The notes beneath the pieces were generated by a model. It ran no database searches and was not told the DNA's origin. It saw only the letters and a list, made by a program, of their open reading frames with translations. The translations under genes were made by a program, and so were the position numbers. A DNA stretch of 42,281 bases from assembly GCA_964489695.1 (NCBI GenBank), contig CAZAZP010000007.1:1-42281 (forward strand), written 5' to 3'. Origin of the DNA: CAYUXU01 sp964489695. Lineage in GTDB: Bacteria > Bacillota_I > Bacilli_A > Erysipelotrichales > Erysipelotrichaceae. Numbering within the stretch: the first letter of the stretch is position 1; each line of letters begins with the position of its first letter. This document shows positions 23,186-32,704 of this stretch, piece after piece.

Positions 23186-24145
23186 ATGAGGAAAAAAATT
23201 ATTGGCCTGATATTAGCTATCTTAATTTTAGGAGTCAGCGGTTGTCAAAACAACTTACCGCATGTCGCCTATACAGTTTATCCAATTGAGTTTTTATTGC
23301 AACGTTTAGCGAAAGATAGGATTGTTTATCAAAACATTTCTGATGACTCTTTAATTTTACGCGGTAGTTTGATCGTTGATTATCAAAAAATTCTTAAAAA
23401 ATCAGATTTATTGATTTATTTTGGCGGTTTAGAACCTTTTATGTTGAGTTATAATGCTGAAATTGAAGCTACCAAAGTTCAATTATTAGATATCACAGCC
23501 CGGACGAATATTTATCAATTTAATCGTTATTATAAACATGCCTTAAATAATACCGATTTTATTGTCAAAGAAGGGCCATATTATGATGGGGCTGAATTTA
23601 ACTCGATTGATATTTATAGTAATGATCCTTATTTGTGGATGGATCCGATTGCTTTAACTAGCATGGCCAAACAAATAAAAAATTGGTTAACTTCAATTTA
23701 TCCAGAACAAAAGAAGTTTTTTGAGACTAACTATGAAAAATTAGAAATCGATTTAGCTTTATTAGATTATGAGTTTCAAAACTTAAAGCACCGCGACACT
23801 GCCATCAAACTGGTGACGATGACGCCTAGCTTTGGACCTTGGCAACAAAATTACGGTGTGGAAGTTTATCCAGTCATCTTATCAAAATTTGGCGCCTTAC
23901 CAACTGAACAACAATTAACTCTAATTAAAGAGCGCATCAAAGATGATGGCGTGCACTATATCGCTGATGAACCTAATTTACCAACTGATATTCGTGAGCT
24001 CTATGAGGCTTTAATTATCGAGTTGGATTTAAAACCGATCAAGTTAAGTAGTGTAACTTTTAGGACAATGCAGCAAGTCGAGAGTAATAAAGACTTCATT
24101 GATATTATGTATGATAATCTACTAGCATTAGAAAGCTTAGAGTAA
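23186..24145 (+). CDS. ZnuA-like ABC substrate-binding lipoprotein lacking metal-ligand histidines
   Basis: 319 residues with a lipoprotein signal (LILAILILGVSGC; lipobox VSGC). The fold is that of cluster A-I metal-binding proteins (ZnuA/AdcA/MntC type), as shown by DPYLWMDPIALTSMAKQI and ADEPNLPT. The expected ligands are gone: DPHxW reads DPYLW, the THxAFxY region reads TMTPSFGPW, and the first His site (PHxYEP) reads SLIVDYQ. No permease or ATPase gene is near. It may bind another ligand or act as a scaffold. ATG 23186 is chosen over GTG 23177, which is too close to AAGGTG. A terminator overlaps its stop codon. Confidence 0.8.
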   Translation: MRKKIIGLILAILILGVSGCQNNLPHVAYTVYPIEFLLQRLAKDRIVYQNISDDSLILRGSLIVDYQKILKKSDLLIYFGGLEPFMLSYNAEIEATKVQLLDITARTNIYQFNRYYKHALNNTDFIVKEGPYYDGAEFNSIDIYSNDPYLWMDPIALTSMAKQIKNWLTSIYPEQKKFFETNYEKLEIDLALLDYEFQNLKHRDTAIKLVTMTPSFGPWQQNYGVEVYPVILSKFGALPTEQQLTLIKERIKDDGVHYIADEPNLPTDIRELYEALIIELDLKPIKLSSVTFRTMQQVESNKDFIDIMYDNLLALESLE

Positions 24146-24166
24146 TAACTTGATTATTACTCTTTT
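24139..24166 (+). terminator. Terminator hairpin overlapping the stop codon of the ZnuA-like gene
   Basis: AGAGTAATAA (24139-24148), loop CTTGA, TTATTACTCT (24154-24163), then TTTT. Ten perfect pairs; the TAA stop is inside the 5' arm. A ribosome reaching the stop would cover it. Confidence 0.75.
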
Positions 24167-24180
24167 GCTATGGAGGAAAG

Positions 24181-26742
24181 ATGAATAAAATTTTATTAAT
24201 CGATGGTAATTCTATGTTATTTCGGGCTTACTATTCTACGATGCGTCATCCCATGAAAACCGCTGCTGGGGTGGCTACTAACGCTGTTTTTGGGTTTGCG
24301 AGGATGTTAAATCTTGCTTTAAGACAATTGGCACCAACCCACGTATTAGTAGCGTTTGATACCGGCAAAAAGACTTTCCGCCATGAAACATTTACTGATT
24401 ATAAAGGTACGCGACCTGATTTACCCGAAGAATTGAAGATTCAATTTCCTTTAGTACGGGATTTGATTTCGGCGATGGGGTTAAAATTTTATGAATTGGA
24501 TGGTTTTGAAGCGGACGATATCATCGGATCTTTAACGAAACAATTTCAAGAATATCCGATTGATGTGCTTACTGGTGATAAAGACTTATTTCAATTGGCT
24601 CAAGACCAAACAACGATTTGGATGATGAAAACAGGCACGAGCCAAATGGATAAATTTTCTCCCGCTGAAATTTATGCCACCTACCAACTTATTCCGCAAC
24701 AAATAATTGACTTAAAAGGCTTAATGGGGGATGCCAGTGATAATATTCCGGGGGTGAAAGGCATTGGAGAAAAAACCGCTTTAAACTTATTACAACAATA
24801 TCCTAATATAGAAACTATTTATCAAAATCTTGATAACTTAAGCGCCACTGTCAAACAGAAATTAATTGCTGGTGAAGACTTAGCTTATCTTTCAAAAGAC
24901 TTAGCCACTATTAAAACAGATTTAACGCTTGATCTTAAACTCGATGCTTTTAAGTTTGAAATCGATTATCCCGCACTTTATCAATTTTATCAAGCTTATG
25001 AAATGAATTCTTTAAGCAAGGAAATCGAAGATAAACTCGAGGTTAAAGCAAGTTCGTTAGAATTTGAATTGGTTAAGACTATGCCCACTAGTTGCTTAAA
25101 GCAAGCTGGTAATGCGATATTTTTTGATTTAGACGCAACTGATTATTTTGATTTGAAACTATTCGGTTGTGCTTTAACAGACGGGCAATCCGTTTATTAT
25201 CAAAACTTAGCAGATTTTACTTTAGATCAAGCTTTTTTGGCTTATTTAACCACACCAATTGAGAAGCTTGTTTTTGATGCTAAACAAATTTATCATCTGT
25301 TTTCACAACTTAAGCTTGTTGCTCCAAACGGTTTATTTGATGTTAACATCGCAGCTTATCTGACTGATAATAATCTTAGCAATTGGAATAATTTAGCTGC
25401 TAAATATAATCTCCATTTTGAACAAGATAATCAACCATCTTTATTGGATGCTTCAGGTAATCCGGATTTAACATCACGGAAGTGTTTTGATTTATTTAAT
25501 ATTGCGCAAACGCTTAAAGCTGAACTGGAAACTAAAAATCTAATGAAGCTTTATGCGGAGATTGAAATGCCGTTAGCGCAAGTCTTATTTGAAATGGAAC
25601 AAACTGGGATTTTAATCGATATTAAAGCGTTAAAAGAGTATGCTAAAAGCATTTCTGCGCATTTAGCCAATTTGGAACAAAGTATCTATGCATTAGTTCA
25701 AGCACCATTTAATCTTAATTCCCCAAAACAAATGGCGGAAGTTTTATTTGATGAATTACAGCTACCTCAGATTAAAAAACGTTCAACTGCGATTGATGTG
25801 TTAGAAAAGCTTAATCCCTTCCATGAGATTGTTCCATTATTAACTGAATACCGCCAATACCAAAAAATCTTTAGTACTTACGCTGATGGACTCCAAAAAT
25901 ATATTGGCGTTGATCAGCGGATTCATACAATTTATCGCCAAACCTTAACCCAAACTGGTCGTTTATCGTCAATTAATCCTAACTTACAAAATATCTCAGT
26001 TCGTAGTGAAATTGGGCGTGAAGTTCGTAAAGCCTTTATGGCGGATGAAAAGAGCTTTTTAGTCTCAGCGGACTATTCACAAGTGGAACTAAGAGTCTTA
26101 GCCCATATTGCTCAGGAGACTAAGCTGATTGAAGCCTTCTTAAAAAATATTGATATTCATACTCAAACTGCTAGTGAAATCTTTCATGTTCCGTTAAAAG
26201 AAGTAGATGAGCAAATGCGTCGCCGGGCGAAGGCGGTTAATTTCGGAATTGTTTATGGTATTTCTGATTTCGGTTTAGCTGAACAATTAAATATCCCACG
26301 GCTTGAAGCTCAAAACTATATCGATCGTTATTTTGAAGGTTATCCCAAGATTAAAGCATATATGGATAATATTGTTACCCAATGTGAAAAACAGGGATAT
26401 GTCGAGACTTTATTCCAAAGAAGAAGAGAAATACCAGAAATTAAAGACCGTAATCATTTACGCCGTGAATTTGGTAAACGGGCGGCGATGAATGCACCAA
26501 TTCAAGGAACTGCGGCTGATATTATTAAAATTGCGATGATAGCGATTGTTAAAGAACTAAAACAAGCCAATTATCAAACAAAATTGCTCTTGCAAGTTCA
26601 TGACGAGTTAATTTTTAATGTTCCAGCATCAGAGTTAACGGTTGTTACCAACTTGATTAAAGATAAAATGGAACACGCATTTTTGCTTAAAGTTCCGTTA
26701 CTAGTGGAAATAAGCCACGGAAAAAATTGGTTTGAGATTTAA
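24181..26742 (+). CDS. polA: DNA polymerase I
   Basis: 853 residues. The 5'-3' exonuclease covers ~1-290 (LLIDGNSMLFRAYYS, DGFEADDIIGSL, VLTGDKDLFQLA, GLMGDASDNIPGVKGIGEKTA). The middle domain resembles a 3'-5' exonuclease but lacks the metal ligands (FDLDATDYF in place of D-x-E), so proofreading is probably absent, as in Bacillus. The polymerase follows with motif A DYSQVELRVLAHIA, motif B RRRAKAVNFGIVYG and motif C QVHDELIF. GGAGG lies before ATG 24181. It opens a polA-mutM-coaE-dnaB-dnaI run; no promoter is visible between the upstream hairpin and the start. Confidence 0.97.
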   Translation: MNKILLIDGNSMLFRAYYSTMRHPMKTAAGVATNAVFGFARMLNLALRQLAPTHVLVAFDTGKKTFRHETFTDYKGTRPDLPEELKIQFPLVRDLISAMGLKFYELDGFEADDIIGSLTKQFQEYPIDVLTGDKDLFQLAQDQTTIWMMKTGTSQMDKFSPAEIYATYQLIPQQIIDLKGLMGDASDNIPGVKGIGEKTALNLLQQYPNIETIYQNLDNLSATVKQKLIAGEDLAYLSKDLATIKTDLTLDLKLDAFKFEIDYPALYQFYQAYEMNSLSKEIEDKLEVKASSLEFELVKTMPTSCLKQAGNAIFFDLDATDYFDLKLFGCALTDGQSVYYQNLADFTLDQAFLAYLTTPIEKLVFDAKQIYHLFSQLKLVAPNGLFDVNIAAYLTDNNLSNWNNLAAKYNLHFEQDNQPSLLDASGNPDLTSRKCFDLFNIAQTLKAELETKNLMKLYAEIEMPLAQVLFEMEQTGILIDIKALKEYAKSISAHLANLEQSIYALVQAPFNLNSPKQMAEVLFDELQLPQIKKRSTAIDVLEKLNPFHEIVPLLTEYRQYQKIFSTYADGLQKYIGVDQRIHTIYRQTLTQTGRLSSINPNLQNISVRSEIGREVRKAFMADEKSFLVSADYSQVELRVLAHIAQETKLIEAFLKNIDIHTQTASEIFHVPLKEVDEQMRRRAKAVNFGIVYGISDFGLAEQLNIPRLEAQNYIDRYFEGYPKIKAYMDNIVTQCEKQGYVETLFQRRREIPEIKDRNHLRREFGKRAAMNAPIQGTAADIIKIAMIAIVKELKQANYQTKLLLQVHDELIFNVPASELTVVTNLIKDKMEHAFLLKVPLLVEISHGKNWFEI

Positions 26743-26753
26743 AAAGGAGAATT

Positions 26754-27578
26754 ATGCCAGAGCTACCTGAAGTAGAAACAGTCCGTCGGACCTTAGTAAA
26801 ACTAGTTGAGCAAAAACAAATTGCGGAGATCCAAGTTTTTTGGCCTAAAATAATTGCTAATGTCAGTGGTTCAGCTTTTAGCCAAGCTTTAAAAGGTGAA
26901 CATTTTTTAAAATTTGAACGCTTAGGAAAATACCTTATTTTTAAGTTGACTAATTATCAATTAATTGTTCATTTACGCATGGAAGGTAAATTTTACTATT
27001 ATCCCCAAGCGGTAGAGAAAGAAAAACATAGTTATGCAATTTTCACTTTTACTGATGGTAGTGAACTACATTATCACGATGTCAGGAAGTTTGGGAAAAT
27101 GTATTTATACGCTAGTGATGTTCAGCCAAGTGTCTTGGATAAATTAGGTTATGAAATTTGGGATGAGCGTTTAACTCCAGAGTATTTATTAAGGAAATTT
27201 AAAAATCGAACAACAGCTTTAAAAACAGCTTTACTTGATCAAAGTATTATTGCTGGGATTGGTAATATTTATGCGGCAGAAATTTGTTATCTATTGAAAC
27301 TTCATCCCGCAACACCAGTTAAAACCCTAAACTTAACTGAGGTGACTAATTTAATTGCCATCACAAAGAAAATTTTAGATCAAGCAATTTTAGCCGGTGG
27401 TACTACGGTGCATTCGTTTACCTCTGCTTTAGGTATTACTGGTTTATTTCAGCAAAAATTAGCAGTTTATGGTAAAGAGGGGACTAATTGTCCAATTTGC
27501 GGGACTGAGCTACAAAAAATTAAATTGAATCAGCGAGGTACAGTCTTTTGTCCACATTGTCAAAAAAGCAAAACTTAA
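26754..27578 (+). CDS. mutM: Formamidopyrimidine-DNA glycosylase
   Basis: 274 residues. Catalytic N-terminal Pro in MPELPEVETVRRT, Lys in RLGKYLIF, the H2TH part (LLDQSIIAGIGNIYAAEI) and a C-terminal zinc finger (CPICG and CPHCQ). It removes 8-oxoguanine and ring-opened purines. AAAGGAG precedes ATG 26754. Its 3' end overlaps coaE by 31 bases. Confidence 0.97.
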   Translation: MPELPEVETVRRTLVKLVEQKQIAEIQVFWPKIIANVSGSAFSQALKGEHFLKFERLGKYLIFKLTNYQLIVHLRMEGKFYYYPQAVEKEKHSYAIFTFTDGSELHYHDVRKFGKMYLYASDVQPSVLDKLGYEIWDERLTPEYLLRKFKNRTTALKTALLDQSIIAGIGNIYAAEICYLLKLHPATPVKTLNLTEVTNLIAITKKILDQAILAGGTTVHSFTSALGITGLFQQKLAVYGKEGTNCPICGTELQKIKLNQRGTVFCPHCQKSKT

Positions 27579-28162
27579 TTACGACTTGGGCGATTACTGG
27601 TAATATTGGTAGCGGAAAATCAACAGTCGCACAACAATTAAGCGAATTTTATCCGCTAATTTCAACCGACCAGCTCACTGCAGAAATTTTAGCGACCGAT
27701 GAAACAGTAAAAAAACAATTAGTCGAACTTTTTTCTTTAACGATTTTAACGGCTGATCAACAGATTGATAAACAAAAATTAGCTGCACTTATTTTTCATG
27801 ATTTAAACGCAAAACAGCAACTTGAACAATTGCTACATCCCTTAATTGAACAGAAAATGTATGAACAATTAGCTCAACTAAAACAACCGCTTTGTTTTAT
27901 CGAAGTACCTTTGTTATTTGAAGCTAACTGGCAAGCTAAATTTGACCATTGTTTATTGGTTTATACGCATGTTGATATTTTAATTAAACGCTTTGCGCAG
28001 TTGCCTTACGCAAAATCACAAGCCTACCAAAAACGTTTAACCAGTCAAATTGCGGACATTAATAAACTAGCATTAGTCGATTATATTATTTATAATAATG
28101 GTACGCTTAACGAGCTTGATTGGAGTGTTAAACAATTTAGGCGCCGGTTAGAAGGGAAGTGA
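27548..28162 (+). CDS. coaE: Dephospho-CoA kinase
   Basis: 204 residues. P-loop TGNIGSGKSTVAQQL near residue 18, ISTDQLTAEILA, LLHPLIEQKM and FIEVPLLFEANW all fit the last enzyme of CoA synthesis. Start TTG 27548 is supported by GAGG (27535-27538) nine bases upstream inside mutM. The mutM-coaE pairing is a common Bacillota order. Confidence 0.94.
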   Translation: MSTLSKKQNLITTWAITGNIGSGKSTVAQQLSEFYPLISTDQLTAEILATDETVKKQLVELFSLTILTADQQIDKQKLAALIFHDLNAKQQLEQLLHPLIEQKMYEQLAQLKQPLCFIEVPLLFEANWQAKFDHCLLVYTHVDILIKRFAQLPYAKSQAYQKRLTSQIADINKLALVDYIIYNNGTLNELDWSVKQFRRRLEGK

Positions 28163-28166
28163 ATTA

Positions 28167-29330
28167 ATGCAATTATCTGATTATTTCTATTTAGAATTTT
28201 CAAATCATTTAGCTAGTGCGCATTATGAAGCCCTTTATTTACTGTATCAACCGCTACTTGGGCCCCATGCGATTAGCTTGTATCAGACTTTAGTCGCATT
28301 AGCGACGATTAGTCAAGAAGAGAAACACCAAATCCTTTGTGACTTAACTAATTTGACCTTAAATGAGCTACTAGATGCGCGTAAAAAGCTCGAAGCATAT
28401 GATTTGTTAAAGACGTTTATGGCTGAAAGTAATAGCTATTTGTATCAAATAGCTTTACCGTTATTACCAGCTGATTTTTTAAATCATTATGCGTTTGGGC
28501 TCGAGTTTCGCCAAACATTTGGGATGGTATTTTATGAGACTTTAAAGAGTAAATACCAACAAACCAGCCGTTTAGATCAAACTTACCAAAACATTTCAAC
28601 GCGTTATGATAGTTCTTTACTTACTGATATTAGTGAACAAGAATTAAAGAAGTTTTTAGCTGATCAAACCGCCAACACTAAACTGGTTATCCCAGCTAGT
28701 TTTGATAGTCGTAAGTTTTTTCAAGGCGTTTCTAATACTGTGTTCCCTAAAGTTTTAAGAACTACAGAAAACCTGGCTTTAATTGCCCAATTAATGTCTT
28801 TATATGGGTTTGACGAAAAAGAAATGTTGCTTTTAACCGTGACGAGTATCGATATTGCAGCGGGAAAACTTGATCGAGAGTTACTGATTAATAAAGTCAG
28901 AAATCGGCAACAGAAGATTACCCCTGAAGTAATTAGTTATCAAATGGCACCGATTCAATTCCTTTTACACCTACAACAAGGATTAAAAGTAGTTGCACCT
29001 GATCAAAAACTCTTAGCCCGCTTAGCTCAAGAAATTGGTTTAACTAATGAAGTTATTAATGCCTTAATTGAATATGTCTATGAGCAAAACAATAAAGTTT
29101 TAACGCCTAATTACGTTTTAAAACTGGCAATTCCTTTAAAAACTAACGAGATTAAGACAGCGGAAGCAGCGCAACAATTTTTAAAACAATTTCAAACTAC
29201 CACAAAAAGTCCCAAAAAGACCAAAGTTAAAGTATCGCCTGAAGCGCCTTTGCTGGAACAAACACTCACTAATCAAGAGCGGACAGAATTATTAGCTAAG
29301 TTGAAAGAAAGGTTTAAACAAGATGAATAA
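28167..29330 (+). CDS. dnaB: Replication initiation and membrane attachment protein DnaB
   Basis: 387 residues. The N-terminal part (LSDYFYLEFSNHLASAHYEALYLLYQPLLGPHAISLYQTL) is the DnaB/DnaD winged-helix DDBH1 domain, and the C-terminal part (about 290-340, LLARLAQEIGLTNEVINALIEYVYEQNN) the DDBH2 domain; a charged tail follows. It is the Gram-positive helicase-loading co-factor, not the helicase itself. nrdR, often upstream, is absent. It overlaps dnaI by 8 bases. Confidence 0.9.
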   Translation: MQLSDYFYLEFSNHLASAHYEALYLLYQPLLGPHAISLYQTLVALATISQEEKHQILCDLTNLTLNELLDARKKLEAYDLLKTFMAESNSYLYQIALPLLPADFLNHYAFGLEFRQTFGMVFYETLKSKYQQTSRLDQTYQNISTRYDSSLLTDISEQELKKFLADQTANTKLVIPASFDSRKFFQGVSNTVFPKVLRTTENLALIAQLMSLYGFDEKEMLLLTVTSIDIAAGKLDRELLINKVRNRQQKITPEVISYQMAPIQFLLHLQQGLKVVAPDQKLLARLAQEIGLTNEVINALIEYVYEQNNKVLTPNYVLKLAIPLKTNEIKTAEAAQQFLKQFQTTTKSPKKTKVKVSPEAPLLEQTLTNQERTELLAKLKERFKQDE

Positions 29331-30228
29331 ATTCAAACTTAAAAATATGCCTGAGCACGAAATTACGGCGGCTCAATTATCTAAATTGCGTAATAATCCG
29401 CGAATTTTGGCCTTGTTAGCCAATCACCAACTGACGGAACAAGATTTAAAACAATATTATCAAGCACTAACAAATTGGGTGATTGGAATGGAAGAGTGTG
29501 ATCGCTGTCCGGGCTTACATGCGTGTGTTAAACCAGTGACCGGTTATTTTTATGATTTAGATTTATCCGATTTGCAAGTACCAATTTTAACGCCTTGTCG
29601 CTATTTAAAACAAAAACAAGCAGCTGAAGCACATTTAGAAAATTATGTCGTACGCGATTTTCCCGATACCTTAATTGATAAACAATTTAATCAAATTGAT
29701 TTAAATAAAGAGACTGATCAATATGTCATAAATTTAGAGAAGCTTTCTAACTATGATTTTAATGCGCAACCTGCTTTTTATTTAAGTGGACCTGTTGGCG
29801 TCGGAAAGACTTATTTAGCTGCTTGCTTAGCTAATAAAGTAGCAAAAACTGGTCATAGTGTGGCTTTTATTCATGTTCCAACCTTTGCTAGCAGAATGCG
29901 AAATATGGCGTTAGATAGTGAAAGCGTCATGGCTGAAATAAACCTTTTATCGCGCTGTTTTTTCTTAGTTTTAGATGATATTGGGGCGGAATCTGTTTCC
30001 GTTTGGTTACGCGATGAAGTACTTTTACCGATTTTAAATTATCGGATGGAAGCCCAAAAGGCGACGGTTTTCACTAGTAATTTTTCGATTAATCAATTAA
30101 CGGAGTATTATACAAGCTCCAAAACTGGTAATGATGAAATCATTAACGCAAAACGGATTATCGAACGGATTAAATTACTCGCCCAAGAAATCAAATTGAC
30201 TGGACCATCGCGACGTCAGTTATCTTGA
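29323..30228 (+). CDS. dnaI: Primosomal helicase loader DnaI
   Basis: 301 residues. The N-terminal zinc region has CDRCPGLHACV and a later Cys (TPCRYL). The AAA+ part has Walker A GPVGVGKTYLAACLA and Walker B FFLVLDDIGAES. It loads the replicative helicase together with DnaB and DnaD. The pfkA promoter lies at its stop codon. Confidence 0.95.
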   Translation: MNKFKLKNMPEHEITAAQLSKLRNNPRILALLANHQLTEQDLKQYYQALTNWVIGMEECDRCPGLHACVKPVTGYFYDLDLSDLQVPILTPCRYLKQKQAAEAHLENYVVRDFPDTLIDKQFNQIDLNKETDQYVINLEKLSNYDFNAQPAFYLSGPVGVGKTYLAACLANKVAKTGHSVAFIHVPTFASRMRNMALDSESVMAEINLLSRCFFLVLDDIGAESVSVWLRDEVLLPILNYRMEAQKATVFTSNFSINQLTEYYTSSKTGNDEIINAKRIIERIKLLAQEIKLTGPSRRQLS

Positions 30229-30253
30229 AACTTAGCTCGCAAAATGCTAAAAT
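30225..30253 (+). promoter_or_regulatory. Promoter of pfkA-pyk
   Basis: TTGAAA (30225-30230), 17 bases, TAAAAT (30248-30253) preceded by TGC. Near consensus with an extended -10. It starts at the dnaI stop codon; transcription begins near 30260. Confidence 0.8.
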
Positions 30254-30278
30254 TGGAAAGTGTAAAAGAGGGGTAATT

Positions 30279-31238
30279 GTGAAACGAATAGGAGTTTTAA
30301 CCTCCGGTGGTGATGCACCGGGTATGAACGCTGCCATCAGAGCTATCACGCGGGCTGGTTTAGCCCGTGATTGGGAAGTATATGGCATTAGGGATGGTTT
30401 TATGGGTCTATTAGCCCAAGATATTCATTTAATGGATCGTTTCAGTGTGAGTGATATTATGATTCGTGGTGGCACGATGTTAGGCTCAGCGCGTTTAGAT
30501 GAATTTAAAGAAACTGCAGTCCAACAAAAAGCTGCTGAGATTTTAAAGCAGTATCAAATTGATAGTTTAGTCGTCATCGGTGGCGATGGTAGTTATCGGG
30601 CGGCAGCTGATTTATCCCGTTTTGGGGTGGCTTGTATTGCGATTCCTGGAACGATTGATAATGATATAGCTAGTACTGAAAATACGATTGGGTTTGATAC
30701 AGCTTTAAATACGATTATTCAAGCGATCGACAAGTTACGTGATACATCTTCTTCTCATCATCGTTGTTCGGTGGTTGAAGTTATGGGTAATGAAGGCGGC
30801 GCGTTAGCTTTAAACGCTGCGATTTCTTGTGGTGCGGAATTAGTTATTACAAAAGATACTGGTTTTGATGAAGAACAAGTTTTAAAACGGCTCGCTGAAC
30901 TAGATCAATTACGAAAAAAACGTCATGCAATCGTCGTCATTAGCGAAAAAATAACTGACGTGGATGAATTTGCCCACCGGATTTCGGAATATACTAGTTT
31001 CTCTGGTCGCGCAACTGTTTTAGGTCATGTTCAGCGTGGAGGTTCTCCTTCCGCCTTTGATCGGGTATTAGCAACTAAAATGGGAGACCAAGCAGTTAAT
31101 GCCATCGCCGAAGGCTATCAAAGTCATTGCATCGGAATTTTAAACAATAAGATTGAAATTATCGCATTAACACAAGCGATTAAATTGAAACCGCAAAATA
31201 ATTTAGCTTTATATGAATTACAACAACGCTTAGTTTAG
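30279..31238 (+). CDS. pfkA: ATP-dependent 6-phosphofructokinase
   Basis: 319 residues, the standard length. GVLTSGGDAPGMNAAIRA at the start, GGDGSY, GTIDNDI (catalytic Asp), DTSSSHHR, and HVQRGGSPSAFDR. It phosphorylates fructose 6-phosphate. The frame is open to 30225, but GTG 30279 after AGAGGGG (30267-30273) gives the conserved N-terminus, and upstream sequence is promoter. Followed by pyk after 11 bases, the classical glycolytic pair. Confidence 0.97.
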   Translation: MKRIGVLTSGGDAPGMNAAIRAITRAGLARDWEVYGIRDGFMGLLAQDIHLMDRFSVSDIMIRGGTMLGSARLDEFKETAVQQKAAEILKQYQIDSLVVIGGDGSYRAAADLSRFGVACIAIPGTIDNDIASTENTIGFDTALNTIIQAIDKLRDTSSSHHRCSVVEVMGNEGGALALNAAISCGAELVITKDTGFDEEQVLKRLAELDQLRKKRHAIVVISEKITDVDEFAHRISEYTSFSGRATVLGHVQRGGSPSAFDRVLATKMGDQAVNAIAEGYQSHCIGILNNKIEIIALTQAIKLKPQNNLALYELQQRLV

Positions 31239-31249
31239 GAGGATCTGAT

Positions 31250-32668
31250 ATGTATCGAAAAACTAAAATTATCTGTACTTTAGGGCCAGCTACTGAAAGT
31301 AAAGAAATGGTCGAAAAATTAGCTGACAATGGGATGAATATTGTCCGGCTTAATTTCTCCCATGAGGATCAAGCAGCTCATTTAAAAAGAATAAATTTAA
31401 TTGAAGCGGTGAATCAAACACGTGAAATCCCGATTTCAATTTTGGTTGATACCAAAGGACCAGAAATTCGCTTAGGTGAAATGACTGATGGCGGAGTTGA
31501 GTTTAAAACTGGTGAGATTGTTAGTGTTTATAAATATGAAATGCTCGGGACTAAGGCGGGCTTCCATATCGCATGTCCTGAATTATTTGATGATGTGAAA
31601 CAAGGCGATACTTTATTAATCGATGATGGTAAAATGCGTTTTACTATTATTGAAGTTAAACCAGACGAATTAGTTTGTCGGGTTGAAAATCCTGGGTTAC
31701 TAAAAACACGTAAAGGCGTCAATGTTCCGAACGTCAAGCTTTCAATGCCGTTTATTTCAGCTAAAGATGAAGCTGATATCCGCTTCGCTTGTAGCCAACC
31801 GGTCGATTTTATCGCGGCTTCTTTTGTGAGAAGAGCACAAGATGTTTTAGATATCCGCCAGATTTTAGTGGAAGAAGGTAAACCAAAAATCCAAATTATT
31901 GCGAAAATTGAAAGCCAAGAAGGTTATGACAATATTGAAGAAATCTTAAAAGCTAGCGATGGCATTATGGTGGCTCGCGGTGATTTGGGAGTAGAAGTTA
32001 GTACTGCTTTAGTCCCAATCTATCAAAAAAATATGATTGCGAAAGCAAATGAATTTGGGAAACCAGTCATCACTGCGACTCACATGTTAGAATCAATGAT
32101 GAATAATCCTCGACCAACCCGAGCCGAAGCAAGCGACGTCGCTAATGCCATCCTTGATGGCAGTGATGCCGTGATGTTATCTGGTGAGTCGGCTGCTGGT
32201 GCTTATCCGATTGAATCAGTTAAAACGATGGATATTATTGCCAAAGCCATTGAAGAAATTATTCCGTATAAAGATAATGTTAGAAAATCGCGTTTAACCA
32301 GTGAAGCTACAATTCAAGATACGATTGGTTATTCTGTGACTAATGCTTGTTTGAATTTACCTAATATTGCAGCGATTGTGGCCTTTACCCAAGGTGGTAG
32401 TACTGCGCGACGAATCTCAAAATTCCGGCCTCCAGTACCTATTTTGGCGATTACCTTTACCCAAGCCACCCAACGTCGCTTACAATCATATTGGGGTGTC
32501 ATTCCAATCTATAGTGAAATTCAAAATGAATTAACTAATGATGATGAGCTTGCTAGCAAAATTGCCAAAGAACACGGCTTTTTACCCGGTCAATTAATTA
32601 TCTTAACCGCTGGTTATCCGACTGGTGAAGGTACCGCAAACATGATGAAAATTATTGAGATAAAGTAG
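31250..32668 (+). CDS. pyk: Pyruvate kinase
   Basis: 472 residues. RKTKIICTLGPATES, NIVRLNFSH, VDTKGPEIRLG, the active-site IIAKIESQEGYDNIEEI, MVARGDLGVE and ATHMLESM. It lacks the extra C-terminal PEP-utilizer-like domain found in Bacillus pyruvate kinase (585 residues). ATG 31250 follows AGGAGG. Its stop TAG lies inside a hairpin. Confidence 0.97.
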   Translation: MYRKTKIICTLGPATESKEMVEKLADNGMNIVRLNFSHEDQAAHLKRINLIEAVNQTREIPISILVDTKGPEIRLGEMTDGGVEFKTGEIVSVYKYEMLGTKAGFHIACPELFDDVKQGDTLLIDDGKMRFTIIEVKPDELVCRVENPGLLKTRKGVNVPNVKLSMPFISAKDEADIRFACSQPVDFIAASFVRRAQDVLDIRQILVEEGKPKIQIIAKIESQEGYDNIEEILKASDGIMVARGDLGVEVSTALVPIYQKNMIAKANEFGKPVITATHMLESMMNNPRPTRAEASDVANAILDGSDAVMLSGESAAGAYPIESVKTMDIIAKAIEEIIPYKDNVRKSRLTSEATIQDTIGYSVTNACLNLPNIAAIVAFTQGGSTARRISKFRPPVPILAITFTQATQRRLQSYWGVIPIYSEIQNELTNDDELASKIAKEHGFLPGQLIILTAGYPTGEGTANMMKIIEIK

Positions 32669-32685
32669 CGCTGCTACTTTATTTC
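32660..32685 (+). terminator. Hairpin overlapping the pyk stop codon
   Basis: ATAAAGTAGC (32660-32669), loop GCT, GCTACTTTAT (32673-32682), followed by TT. Ten perfect pairs; the TAG stop is in the 5' arm. The T-run is interrupted, so termination may be partial, allowing pdp expression; no promoter is visible before pdp. Confidence 0.6.
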
Positions 32686-32704
32686 AAAAAATGGAGGTGA
32701 AGTA

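Noticed and set aside
26303..26491. 62-codon frame inside polA
   Set aside because: Alternative frame within the polymerase domain; no start signal.
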